Virus record (IMG/VR): IMGVR_UViG_3300009149_000163 | Coordinates: 1 to 31,583 of that record | Origin: a virus | DNA length: 31,583 bases | Reading direction: 5' to 3' (one strand) | In this document: positions 1-9,279 of the stretch, piece by piece | Layout of the letters: each line of letters opens with the position of its first letter | How positions within the stretch are numbered: the first letter of the stretch is position 1 | Translations under genes and position numbers: made by a program | Notes under the pieces: generated by a model | Seen by the model: only the letters and a program-made list of their open reading frames with translations | What the model was told of the DNA's origin: nothing | Databases searched by the model: none

Positions 1-631
1 TAGGTTCTGTATAACTAACAACATTATAGGTATTTCCACTAATTTCTAAAACATATTTTTTATATGATGAATAGAAATTTCTTATTGTGTTCGTAACTTC
101 TGTTTTAACATTACTTTTTGGTTCTGTTAAAACAACATCAAGTGGGTTAAATAAAATACTTTTTTGTATTTGAAATGTTGTTGTTTTTGTTTTTAAATTA
201 TAAACTATCGAATCTGCGGTATAACTAGATGTTTTTACTGGTGAACTACCATCAACATACATTGCCGCAGGAAATTTTAATATAATATTTTGTACCGAAA
301 CATTTAACCTACTACGAAGTGAACCATATAACGATGTTGCTCCATCATATTTTGGTGGATTAAACTTTAATTCCCCAGTAGATGTTGTTATAACTTGTGA
401 TGATGTACTTTGTACTTCAGTTTCTTCTTGTCCAATTGTGTCTAAACTTAAAAAATCTGAAAATGGTTGAGTTTGGAAGGTTTTACTATCCTTTTCAGGT
501 ACAATCCTATCAATAGCAAATGAGGTACTAGTCATTTGACTACTACCATCCACGATTTGAAACCCGACTAAATTGTCACTAAATGTATCTTCACCGCTCG
601 CATATTGATTTGGTACTCTTATATTTGCCAT
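1..631 (-). CDS. Virion-type protein, partial (3' end beyond left edge)
   Basis: An ATG at 631-629 opens a frame that stays free of stops to position 1, giving at least 210 residues; the C-terminus lies outside the window. The protein begins MANIRVPNQYASGEDTF and is rich in Ser, Thr, Asn and beta-branched residues, like the structural proteins upstream of it. I see no recognisable domain or catalytic motif. The start codon overlaps the stop codon of the preceding gene by one base (TAATG), which suggests translational coupling and membership in the same late operon. It is most likely a tail or baseplate-associated virion protein; that call rests on context and composition only. Confidence 0.7.
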   Translation of the reverse strand, partial: MANIRVPNQYASGEDTFSDNLVGFQIVDGSSQMTSTSFAIDRIVPEKDSKTFQTQPFSDFLSLDTIGQEETEVQSTSSQVITTSTGELKFNPPKYDGATSLYGSLRSRLNVSVQNIILKFPAAMYVDGSSPVKTSSYTADSIVYNLKTKTTTFQIQKSILFNPLDVVLTEPKSNVKTEVTNTIRNFYSSYKKYVLEISGNTYNVVSYTEP

Positions 632-1539
632 TATTCTGTGATAATATCAAAATTTAATGATTCATCAATTTCATCCTTTTTTTCTCTAATTTCATAAAGG
701 GTTTCATTATATTCATCTTTAACTTCATATAAATTCCATTGTTTATAGATATTATTACTAGCGTCATAAACAGTATAAATTCCGCTTTCAATCGCTTTAC
801 TTTGGTTACTGTATAATGCGTATGATAATGTATCAAAGTCGTGTTCAACTAAGTCAATTTCAATCGTTGTTGGACTGAAAAATGTGTTCGTTATAAGAAT
901 TTTTTGGTTTGGTTGACCAATAAATGGTATAACATTAGGTTTTGACGATGGTGCAGATGACGGTGTTACTGTTAAAAACATTAAATTTGTTGCTACATCT
1001 GAATATCTATATCTTATTGCTTTTTGTGTTGTGTTGGATAAATTTGTTGTTATTGGTTCGCAATAAAATGATGATGTTACTATTCTGTAAACATTTGGTG
1101 TTTTTTCATTAGTTTCTGGGTTGATATATTCAATTCTATACCCAACTAACCCTTGCGGGGTAAATTTATTTCTATCATCACTTGATACATTTGATAAATC
1201 AATTACTAGTCCCCTTACCGATGGTAATGATGATAATACTCCACAATCCGTTATTACTGTTCTAATTTCTTTTGCTCTTATGTATAATGTATAGATTCCT
1301 AATTTATCAAAATCACCCGAATCTAATTTCAAGTTATACATACCACCTAAAAGTTCAACATCCGCTTCCCCACCTGTATTATCATTATGAAATACTGGTG
1401 TTAACACATCTGTTGATACTAATTTCTTTAATGTAACAGGGGCGTTTGATGTCCTTCCTGATACATAATGAAAAATAATGTCCACATCTGCGGGTGAAAC
1501 GTCAGCTGGTCTAACTAATCCATATGCTCCAACACTCAT
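631..1539 (-). CDS. Putative virion structural protein (302 aa)
   Basis: This 302-residue protein has no motif I recognise. It is beta-rich, with many Thr, Ser, Asn, Val and Ile, and ends in a highly charged, probably helical tail of about 30 residues rich in Glu, Lys and Asp. It has no signal peptide or membrane segment. The ATG at 1539 is preceded by a 48-base gap, the largest within this downstream tail block, which contains an exact TATAAATA; the stop overlaps the start of the next gene. Its position several genes after gp6 suggests a baseplate-periphery or fibre-attachment role such as the T4 gp8 to gp11 group, but I see no similarity that would fix an identity. Confidence 0.7.
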   Translation of the reverse strand: MSVGAYGLVRPADVSPADVDIIFHYVSGRTSNAPVTLKKLVSTDVLTPVFHNDNTGGEADVELLGGMYNLKLDSGDFDKLGIYTLYIRAKEIRTVITDCGVLSSLPSVRGLVIDLSNVSSDDRNKFTPQGLVGYRIEYINPETNEKTPNVYRIVTSSFYCEPITTNLSNTTQKAIRYRYSDVATNLMFLTVTPSSAPSSKPNVIPFIGQPNQKILITNTFFSPTTIEIDLVEHDFDTLSYALYSNQSKAIESGIYTVYDASNNIYKQWNLYEVKDEYNETLYEIREKKDEIDESLNFDIITE

Positions 1540-1569
1540 TTTGTTATTTTTTTATATAATCTTATTGCT

Positions 1570-1577
1570 TATTTATA
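1570..1577 (-). promoter_or_regulatory. Candidate T4-type late promoter element (TATAAATA)
   Basis: Reading the minus strand, an exact TATAAATA lies about 30 bases before the ATG of the 302-residue virion gene and just after the stop of the preceding gene. T4 late promoters consist of a single TATAAATA element recognised by gp55, so the match and the place fit. It is the core of a 12-base palindrome (TATTTATAAATA), so it reads the same on both strands. In DNA this AT-rich an 8-base match can arise by chance, so the call is tentative. Confidence 0.3.
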
Positions 1578-1587
1578 AATACAATTT

Positions 1588-2511
1588 TTATAGTTTTCGT
1601 ACATTAAAATATCCATTACCATAATTTTCCATTTCACCTATACTATCAATTTCTGATAATCTTAAATTTCTTTCCATTACACTTAGTTGTCCTCTTTCTA
1701 CGAAAACATCTGAAAATATCTGTACTTCTTCGACAAAACCTATGAAATGTTCATTTCTTGTTATCATTCCATTATATACTTCTTCATTATAAAAGTCCGC
1801 TGTTGTACCTGTAATAATAGTATCACCATCTGGTGTGTCGACATACGTTAAATCATCAATTGTATATCCTGTATAACCTGATACTATGGTTAATTCGGTC
1901 ATGTCATATCCCTTATTCGTTCCATATAATTTAAATTCATCAACCCTACTTGCACCTACCGCTCTAAATCCGATTACCGCTCCTGATGTTTGTCCTGTTA
2001 GTTCAGTATAATCTTCTAAATAAGTTTGTTCAGCGGTTTCAACAGGGTCACTATATGGTACTTCAAATGTTAATGTACCAAAATCCGTTGGGAAACCAAA
2101 TGATTGTACAAATGGTATATTAACTGTTTTTGTTACTTCTTCTACCGTCCACGGTGACTGTACCGTTATTTTCACTTCGGTTTCACCTGTGGTTGTATAT
2201 GTATGCGACGCACTTGATAAATTAACATCATTTACACCTGTCATCGCTAATGTTTCAGAATCCCCATCACCCCACTCAATCGTAAATGTAGAATCAACAA
2301 AAAAGGCAAACTTATTTGTGTTCACAGTATTATATACTATCAATGTGTTAGTATTACCACTATATGTAAAATTTGATTTTTCTACAACCTGTGATACATT
2401 ACCATCAAAACCAATCATATTACCTAATTGTTCCGCATTTTCGTCAAGAAATATCGGAACATTATAAGTTGTACCTGTTTGTTTTAATACTCTATATTTA
2501 TTGTCTTCCAT
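1588..2511 (-). CDS. Virion protein with PKD/Ig-like domain (307 aa)
   Basis: Residues about 74-134 look like a PKD (Ig-like beta-sandwich) domain: a strand ending in IEWGDGD (78-84), then SHTYTTTGE (102-110) and a closing strand EVKITV. The WGDGD...HTY spacing is the usual PKD signature. The rest is beta-rich and contains several Gly-Tyr-Thr turns. The C-terminus has an Arg/Glu-rich stretch around NLRLSEID and then YGNGYFNVRKL, which looks like a conserved assembly end. PKD domains in phage tails are generally exposed and often mediate surface or carbohydrate contact, so a decoration, fibre-attachment or adhesin role is possible. It follows the 271-residue gene after 6 bases. Confidence 0.72.
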   Translation of the reverse strand: MEDNKYRVLKQTGTTYNVPIFLDENAEQLGNMIGFDGNVSQVVEKSNFTYSGNTNTLIVYNTVNTNKFAFFVDSTFTIEWGDGDSETLAMTGVNDVNLSSASHTYTTTGETEVKITVQSPWTVEEVTKTVNIPFVQSFGFPTDFGTLTFEVPYSDPVETAEQTYLEDYTELTGQTSGAVIGFRAVGASRVDEFKLYGTNKGYDMTELTIVSGYTGYTIDDLTYVDTPDGDTIITGTTADFYNEEVYNGMITRNEHFIGFVEEVQIFSDVFVERGQLSVMERNLRLSEIDSIGEMENYGNGYFNVRKL

Positions 2512-2517
2512 TTAATT

Positions 2518-3333
2518 TTAATCTCCTCCCGCAATTTCATAAAATTTTATTGGGCTATCTGTTTTTCCTATTCTATTTCCTTGTGTTCCATTAAATTCAA
2601 ACACCTCATATGTATAATCTGTCCAATCAAAAACATATTGATAATATATTTCGTTATTTTCATTTATATTATCGGTAATCGATTTTGGTGTATTCGAAAA
2701 ATTTGATATCGATCCATCATCACCATTAAAAAATCGTGCTGTCATATAAAATGTGTCACCTATTAATATTGTTTCTTCTAATACACTATCGTCTTGAAAC
2801 CAAAACAAGTACATATTTTCTTTATTCTTAAAATTTGATCCTGTAAAAACAGGGACATATATTAATTCATTAATATTTTCGTAAAATACCCTTTCACCTA
2901 ATGGTAATGATAGATTTTTCGCGAAAACTAACCTTCTATTCATTCGTTCAGGTTTTTCACCTTCAGGAACTTTGTAAAATTCCAATCTGAAAAAACTTTT
3001 TGTTGCTTGTTTTAACATTTTTGAATTTTCTGATATATCAATACCAACTAAACTATAATCTAACCCACCAATATGTGTTGGGGTACTACTATCATTATAA
3101 AAATAGAATTGAAACCATATATCACATTGTAAATTCGATGGGTCGCCTAAATAACCTGTATATGGTTTATGCATAAACCTAGATGTTTCATAATTTTCAA
3201 TTGGATTAATAATATCCCTTAATGTTTCTTCTTCAAATTTCTTTAAACTTTCTTCTTTACCCAAATCAAGTTTAAAATCTGTTGGAATATTAATATTCAA
3301 TGTTTGGTCAGTATTTAATTGTCTAATTTTCAT
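2518..3333 (-). CDS. Putative virion structural protein (271 aa)
   Basis: No domain is recognised. The N-terminus (about 1-50) is charged and likely helical; the rest is beta-rich with many aromatic residues (for example DIWFQFYFYND near residue 90 and MYLFWFQDD near 175). There is no signal peptide or membrane helix. Its ATG overlaps the stop of the 584-residue gene by one base (TAATG), so it is probably co-translated with it. Context places it in the baseplate/tail block downstream of gp6. Confidence 0.7.
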   Translation of the reverse strand: MKIRQLNTDQTLNINIPTDFKLDLGKEESLKKFEEETLRDIINPIENYETSRFMHKPYTGYLGDPSNLQCDIWFQFYFYNDSSTPTHIGGLDYSLVGIDISENSKMLKQATKSFFRLEFYKVPEGEKPERMNRRLVFAKNLSLPLGERVFYENINELIYVPVFTGSNFKNKENMYLFWFQDDSVLEETILIGDTFYMTARFFNGDDGSISNFSNTPKSITDNINENNEIYYQYVFDWTDYTYEVFEFNGTQGNRIGKTDSPIKFYEIAGGD

Positions 3334-5087
3334 TAACAGTTGATTTTATTACTTGAGTTAAAGTCAGATAAATCTGTTGGTTTATTTTGATATATTTGTT
3401 CATTCTTTAAATAGAAATTTATATCATTTTTTATATAATGAATATTATTAATAAATGGATAATCTGTCCCATTTCCTAAGTCATCGGTATATCCGTGTTT
3501 ATATAAATCCCTCCATTTCCATAATCCATCAACGCCAAAATATTTTGCGTTTTGTGGTAAATTTTCTATTTCATATACATCAGATGTTTCCACATATGGT
3601 GATAATTCACGTAATTTCACCCTATAATGAGGTTGATAAAAATACCCAAATGGATTTGTTAATGTTGCTCCTGTAAATGTGGATGTGTAACCAGTTTGTC
3701 CATAGTCAAAATTATCTATATTAGTGTAAAACTTATATATTGATTCAGAAATGATTCTTTCTTTCATTTCTATTGGGTTATATTCGATAAATGCTCCTGT
3801 TAATTCTGTACCAATTGGAACACTGCTCCCAGATGTAAACCAGTATGGGTCACCATCAGCTTCCCTATAAAATGTTGTTCCTACTAATGTTGTTTCCTGT
3901 GAATTTGAACCGTCAAAATGGTCATCGACATATGTATCGTGAAAATTAAAACTATATCCCACTTTTGGTGGGTATTCAAAATAACCATTACTATTTCTTA
4001 AAATAACAGACACATACACTTCTGTTGGAAGATACCCTAAATTATTAGTTAATCCAGTTAACACAAATGGTTCTTTAAAATCATATAATAATGATTCCAT
4101 TCTATTTCTTTCAACTAATACATTATTATCACCATAAATGTTTTCAAAAACTAATTTTTTTTCATCTTCCCATATTGGCGATTCGAATCCTGCTTTATCT
4201 AAAATATATCCATCAACATCTGTTAATGTTTTGTGCTTATGAACATAATATTGTGATGTTGTTCCTGTTAAATTATTTTTATCGGTACATCTTTTTCCCG
4301 TAACAATCACATTGCTAGTAAGACCTGTTTCACCAACAGGAACTTGGCTTTTTAAAATGTTAATAACATATTTTTCTGAATTATAATTTTCATTACCAAG
4401 TAAATTTACATAATAAGGATAATCATCAATAATAATATATTCCCCTTGATTCATTCCGTGTTCAACGGGGCTTATTAACCTATAATATGGTTTAATATAA
4501 TTTACCCTGAACGGAATACCGTCCTCACTAACAAAAGATAATGATGTTTCATCACTTAATGTATATGTCATTGTGTGTCCAGTATCTTGTGAATCGATAT
4601 ATGAAAGATATAAATTCCAATTGAATTTTGACGAATCTAATGATGTGATAGTGTTATGTGTTGTATCTCCGACTATCGTTGTATTAAATCCATCAAAAGT
4701 TGATAACCCAATTTCATCTAAGGTCGGTACGACCGGTTCTTCTCTTAAAACATCTTTTCTTAAAAACGCAAATTCGTCATATGGCATATAACCATAAAAC
4801 CTGTAACTTGACCCATCATCTAATATATATAGTTTGTCGTTTAATGGGCGATAACTTGTCCATCCTGAATACATATTTCGGAAAATCATTTTAATTTTAC
4901 CGTGTATTTTATAAATGTCACTATCTTGCCTTTCTTCGTCAAATAACTTAGCAACATTAAGAACCGTATCCCTTTCATCATTCGTTAATAACTTCCTTTT
5001 TCCTTGAAGTTTAACTGAAAGCGACATATCCTCGGTTGGTGCCTTTTCGTATCTTTTTTCTGGTAATATTATTCTTTTATTTTTCAT
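3333..5087 (-). CDS. Putative baseplate-associated virion protein (584 aa)
   Basis: This 584-residue protein has a basic, helical N-terminus (about 1-70) followed by a long beta-rich, Tyr-rich body. The last 110 or so residues are dense in Tyr, His, Asn and Trp (for example GLWKWRDLYKHGY), typical of a protein-protein contact surface. I do not recognise a family. It is joined to its neighbours on both sides by TAATG overlaps, so it is part of a translationally coupled series after the 1377-residue gene. By position it could correspond to T4 gp8 (a 334-residue wedge protein), but the length differs and no motif supports that. Confidence 0.7.
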   Translation of the reverse strand: MKNKRIILPEKRYEKAPTEDMSLSVKLQGKRKLLTNDERDTVLNVAKLFDEERQDSDIYKIHGKIKMIFRNMYSGWTSYRPLNDKLYILDDGSSYRFYGYMPYDEFAFLRKDVLREEPVVPTLDEIGLSTFDGFNTTIVGDTTHNTITSLDSSKFNWNLYLSYIDSQDTGHTMTYTLSDETSLSFVSEDGIPFRVNYIKPYYRLISPVEHGMNQGEYIIIDDYPYYVNLLGNENYNSEKYVINILKSQVPVGETGLTSNVIVTGKRCTDKNNLTGTTSQYYVHKHKTLTDVDGYILDKAGFESPIWEDEKKLVFENIYGDNNVLVERNRMESLLYDFKEPFVLTGLTNNLGYLPTEVYVSVILRNSNGYFEYPPKVGYSFNFHDTYVDDHFDGSNSQETTLVGTTFYREADGDPYWFTSGSSVPIGTELTGAFIEYNPIEMKERIISESIYKFYTNIDNFDYGQTGYTSTFTGATLTNPFGYFYQPHYRVKLRELSPYVETSDVYEIENLPQNAKYFGVDGLWKWRDLYKHGYTDDLGNGTDYPFINNIHYIKNDINFYLKNEQIYQNKPTDLSDFNSSNKINC

Positions 5088-8000
5088 TATTCAACTGTTG
5101 TAAATGCGTCTTTAGGTCCGAATCTTGATATTAACATATCTAATCCTGTTTTCCCAGGTCTTAATCCAAAATAGAACATAAATGGTGTAGATAATATTTG
5201 TTTTTGAGTACTATATGGGTCTGATGTTGGCCATATTGTTGGGTAAGTATAATCCCAATTATTTAAATCATCTGTGATATCAATATCTGGATTGTCTGTA
5301 AAAGATGTAAATAAACTCCAATTTCCTGCGTCCCCTAATCTAACATATAACCTACCCTTTTTAGGGTTCATAATATTATCGTTTGGTGCGTCTTGATATT
5401 CTGTTGCTAGAAGAACCGTAAACATATGATTTTGGGTGTCATAATCTTTTAAAACATCATCATAATCATCAGCTGGAAGTGCTGGCGTTTGTGTTATAGG
5501 TATAACAATATCAAATTCTTCAGATGTACTACCACCAGCCGCAGATGTTAATGTTAATCCATCTTCTAAATCATAACTTATTGGGGGTAATAAGTATGGG
5601 TCATCAACATCTGTTTCACCACTAGGTGGAAAATCTGTAAATTTATATCCATAAGTCATTCCTTGTAATTTTTGTGTAACAACACGAGTATAATCCCAAC
5701 ATTGGTCATCAAGGTCTTTAATGGCTGGGTCGCCACTAAGCCCATACGGTCCAAATCCAGTTCCTCCTTTATCCCAATAATAAAATGGGACAACTTGTGA
5801 TGCTTCGGTCAAATAACCGGGAGCATTTAAACATTGACGAATCCTAACTCCGTCATCTTCATATTTTAATGTCACGGGTGTCGGACCCCATATTGGTGTC
5901 CCATCTGGATTAGTACCATTAGAAAATATATCTAAATGTTCTTCAGGATCTAAAACAGACATACTATATCCTGCATATTTTTGATTTTGTAAATCAAAAC
6001 CATCAATTCCCGCTTCTGAATTTATTGATATTAATTGTGAAACGTCCCCGTTGAATATTTGTCCAAAAAATCTATTACTATTTTCATTATAAAACCCTTT
6101 ATTCTTGAAAAAATCATTAATAATCATATCAGCATTTCTAACATCCATTTTATAATTAACCGCAAATGCGACTAATTCACCAAAACTTTTATATGATGTT
6201 ATACCGATAGAACGAGAAACAGAACAATTTGGGTCAAGGTCAGGGTCATTACAAATTTCTTTAATAAATTCATCTCTTGGACCTAAATCAACAAATGTTG
6301 TTGGGTGACCTATATAATAATCATTATCTTTTTCGTTATCGATTCCCCATGTGGTCCCCCTAAGTCTACACGACCTATAATAAAATCTTTCATGTTCTGG
6401 CTTATCCATATATATAACAACAGTATCACACGATTTTATTTTTGTGTAATCTGTTTTTTCTTTAATTTTCGCTTTAAATTGGAAAAAATACAATGATCCT
6501 GATAACCAATTATCAACAAAAGCATAATTAACTATCCCACCACAAAAATTTAAACCAATTATTTTTCGTCTATACCATTCTCGTAATCCATCTCGATTTT
6601 TCTGACAAAGACCATTTCTTGAAGGGACGATTGTAAACACACCATCCCTAAATTCTGAACGTCCTGTTTTTGTTTTTCTATTATAACTTGTTGGGTCGAG
6701 TTTTCTCCAGTCATCTTTATACTTTGGTAATCTTTCATTATCACAATGAAAAACACTTGCCCCTATTGACCATCCAGATTCTGGTGGTACTTCTGGTAAA
6801 ATATTAGTTTTGACTTGTTCTTTAACATTAATGTCATTTACAGCTCCTGTTGTTGTTGGTGTTTCAAAATTATAATCAGTATTTTCGGGGTCAACCCACA
6901 AATAATCCCTTATCGTTTCTTCATTATATAATGTATCGTAAATATCACAACCCTCTTCAGTATCTATCCCGCCATACGCTGTAGATGTTTTTTCAACTGC
7001 TCTATCTAAAATATAACCACTCGTTGTTTTAGGTGTTGTTTCAAATAGTGCGTCCGCACCATCAATATCAAATATTGCTGACATTTGGTCGTTAGTAAAT
7101 GTAAATCCAGTTGATGGTGTACCATCAATGGTATAACCAGTAACTGGGTATGTGTCATAATCACTTTCAGGATCCCATATTAAAAATTCCGCTCTTACGA
7201 CATATGAACTGGCAAGTCCACCAATAAACATTTTAAATCGTGGGTATGATATTGACGATACATCCCAAGTTTCTGAATTCATATCATTATATCCATCAAC
7301 AGTCACCTGCCACGAATCACAACATTCATCATCATTAACACAATCTCTGGCCGCTCCACTATCATATAATGATGAACCATCAGTAGTGTCTTCATTTGCG
7401 GTTAATGTAAAGTATGTTAAATTATTTACCGAGTTTCCACTAATTTCAATATTAAATTCCCCTATTTTACAATAATCATTTTCGTCATACCCTTTAACAT
7501 ATTCTTCATCATCTGTCGTGCATTCATCACATGTATCATAAATCGTAAGTGGTAATTGCATTTGTCCCGCTTCTTGTATTTTAATGGCACTATCATAAAA
7601 TTTTTCTCCCCAACTTTTATTAACTGAGAATAGTAACCCCCCAATATCATTAAATATTTTTGCTAAAAATTCATAAACAGTTAGTGAAACCATCGAAAAT
7701 GTAAATTGTATAAACGCTAAAACTAATGCTAATAATAATTGGAAATTAAATGATGTATTTCTAATACCCATATTAATAGGAAATGTATTAACAGTACTAT
7801 TACAATCCTTATCTTCAGATGGGGCGATATCATTTATCGCTAAAGTTCTTTTAGGTGAATCAAATAATAAACTTTGGAATGATGATACGGTATATACTTT
7901 ACCATATTGGAATCTATAAAAATAATCCTGTGGGTAAAATTCACCATCAACACTATTAAAAATAATGTTATTATCCCAATCCGTTGCATCGTCTGGGTAA

Positions 8001-9220
8001 TCATTCCAATCAATTGACCAAGCATAAGAACTCGCCTCATCCCCTTCATATTCACGGATGTTTGGTAAAAGGTATGACCCCCTTGCTCTAACACGCTCAA
8101 GACCTTCATCTTTTAATGTTACTCGTAATCGATAACAACTTGTGGTTGGGATACCTTTATTTGGGTCATTTGTATAATCGCTTTCACCAAATTCATTGGT
8201 ATATAGGAAATTCATATTCATAGGAAGACGAATTAAAAATGAACCATCTTCGTTAATTTCATCATCTACTGTAAACTTTTCTAATTGAGGATAATATCTA
8301 TTATCTAAATCATTATGTATTGTATCTGGCGTAAATCGAATTGCTTCTACGATACCTGCTTGGGTTGTCATATCACATTTCTTACCCATATTTTTTCGTG
8401 GTTTACAACTCTTATTTATAGAATTTTTACCATCATCACTAAATGTACCACCAATTACAATCGCACTTGGTTCGATTTTAATGCCCTTTTCAGATAAATC
8501 AAAATCGGCTCTTGTTATTCCAATTTCACATAAATCATCATTTCCCCAAAATGGATATACTTCAATTCCTCTATCAAATGTTACTATTTGTGGTAAAGAA
8601 TCGATATCTTCACTTGCTTTATATTCATATGGTGATTTAAATTCTTTTGGTCCAACTCCTGTACCTAAAAGGTCGTCAGGTCGTAATGAAAAACAACCCA
8701 TATCGGATATATCTAAATCCACATGTAATAATTGTTCACCTAATGGAACACCCCAAATCATAAAATCACCAGAATCGTTTGTTTTAACTGTATATTTGTA
8801 ATAATTTTCAAATACTTCAAGTACTTCTTCTCGAGCAATTATATCTGTTTGGTCGGGGAATGTACCTGTTGGTTCGTGACCACCATGTTGTTGTCTTGAC
8901 GGTAATAAATTATACCTATACCCGTCTTCATTTCTTTCACTTACCGATTTATATGGGTATAATTCAGAAATTATTGGATCATTTTCATGGATTTCTAATT
9001 GCGGGATAAATATTGATACTTTAGCGTTTGGAACACCGTACCCATTATTCACACTTATTCTTCCACAAACAACTCCATAGTCTGAACATAACGATGTGTA
9101 AATGTCTTGTTGTGATAATTTTAACGATAAAACTTCTAATAAACCAAAATCTTGTTTTAGTTCAACAGTTAGTTTTTGGTCTTTACCAATATTTGTTCTA
9201 ATTCTTTGCTTTTGTCCCAT
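5087..9220 (-). CDS. Large baseplate protein in gp7 position (1377 aa)
   Basis: The gene lies directly after gp6, where T4 has gene 7, the large wedge protein (1032 aa); by size and place it is the best gp7 counterpart, though I see no diagnostic gp7 motif. Residues about 50-170 resemble a carboxypeptidase-regulatory-like Ig fold: GRISVNNGYGVPNAKVSIF, then TNDSGDFMIWGVPLGEQLL and a strand HVDLD. Residues about 490-531 form an unusually hydrophobic stretch, followed by a Cys cluster (C564, C567, C584, then C627, C633, C634). The C-terminal half is beta-rich with many Asp and Thr. The ATG at 9220 follows a 59-base gap without a clear Shine-Dalgarno, and the stop overlaps the next start. Confidence 0.65.
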   Translation of the reverse strand: MGQKQRIRTNIGKDQKLTVELKQDFGLLEVLSLKLSQQDIYTSLCSDYGVVCGRISVNNGYGVPNAKVSIFIPQLEIHENDPIISELYPYKSVSERNEDGYRYNLLPSRQQHGGHEPTGTFPDQTDIIAREEVLEVFENYYKYTVKTNDSGDFMIWGVPLGEQLLHVDLDISDMGCFSLRPDDLLGTGVGPKEFKSPYEYKASEDIDSLPQIVTFDRGIEVYPFWGNDDLCEIGITRADFDLSEKGIKIEPSAIVIGGTFSDDGKNSINKSCKPRKNMGKKCDMTTQAGIVEAIRFTPDTIHNDLDNRYYPQLEKFTVDDEINEDGSFLIRLPMNMNFLYTNEFGESDYTNDPNKGIPTTSCYRLRVTLKDEGLERVRARGSYLLPNIREYEGDEASSYAWSIDWNDYPDDATDWDNNIIFNSVDGEFYPQDYFYRFQYGKVYTVSSFQSLLFDSPKRTLAINDIAPSEDKDCNSTVNTFPINMGIRNTSFNFQLLLALVLAFIQFTFSMVSLTVYEFLAKIFNDIGGLLFSVNKSWGEKFYDSAIKIQEAGQMQLPLTIYDTCDECTTDDEEYVKGYDENDYCKIGEFNIEISGNSVNNLTYFTLTANEDTTDGSSLYDSGAARDCVNDDECCDSWQVTVDGYNDMNSETWDVSSISYPRFKMFIGGLASSYVVRAEFLIWDPESDYDTYPVTGYTIDGTPSTGFTFTNDQMSAIFDIDGADALFETTPKTTSGYILDRAVEKTSTAYGGIDTEEGCDIYDTLYNEETIRDYLWVDPENTDYNFETPTTTGAVNDINVKEQVKTNILPEVPPESGWSIGASVFHCDNERLPKYKDDWRKLDPTSYNRKTKTGRSEFRDGVFTIVPSRNGLCQKNRDGLREWYRRKIIGLNFCGGIVNYAFVDNWLSGSLYFFQFKAKIKEKTDYTKIKSCDTVVIYMDKPEHERFYYRSCRLRGTTWGIDNEKDNDYYIGHPTTFVDLGPRDEFIKEICNDPDLDPNCSVSRSIGITSYKSFGELVAFAVNYKMDVRNADMIINDFFKNKGFYNENSNRFFGQIFNGDVSQLISINSEAGIDGFDLQNQKYAGYSMSVLDPEEHLDIFSNGTNPDGTPIWGPTPVTLKYEDDGVRIRQCLNAPGYLTEASQVVPFYYWDKGGTGFGPYGLSGDPAIKDLDDQCWDYTRVVTQKLQGMTYGYKFTDFPPSGETDVDDPYLLPPISYDLEDGLTLTSAAGGSTSEEFDIVIPITQTPALPADDYDDVLKDYDTQNHMFTVLLATEYQDAPNDNIMNPKKGRLYVRLGDAGNWSLFTSFTDNPDIDITDDLNNWDYTYPTIWPTSDPYSTQKQILSTPFMFYFGLRPGKTGLDMLISRFGPKDAFTTVE

Positions 9221-9279
9221 CTACAATAAATAGAATACAATCTGTTTTTTATTTTTACATAAGATAAAGAAAAAACAAA

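Noticed and set aside
8481-8801. Plus-strand frame of 106 codons
   Set aside because: Lies wholly within the 1377-residue minus-strand gene and shows no motif or start context.
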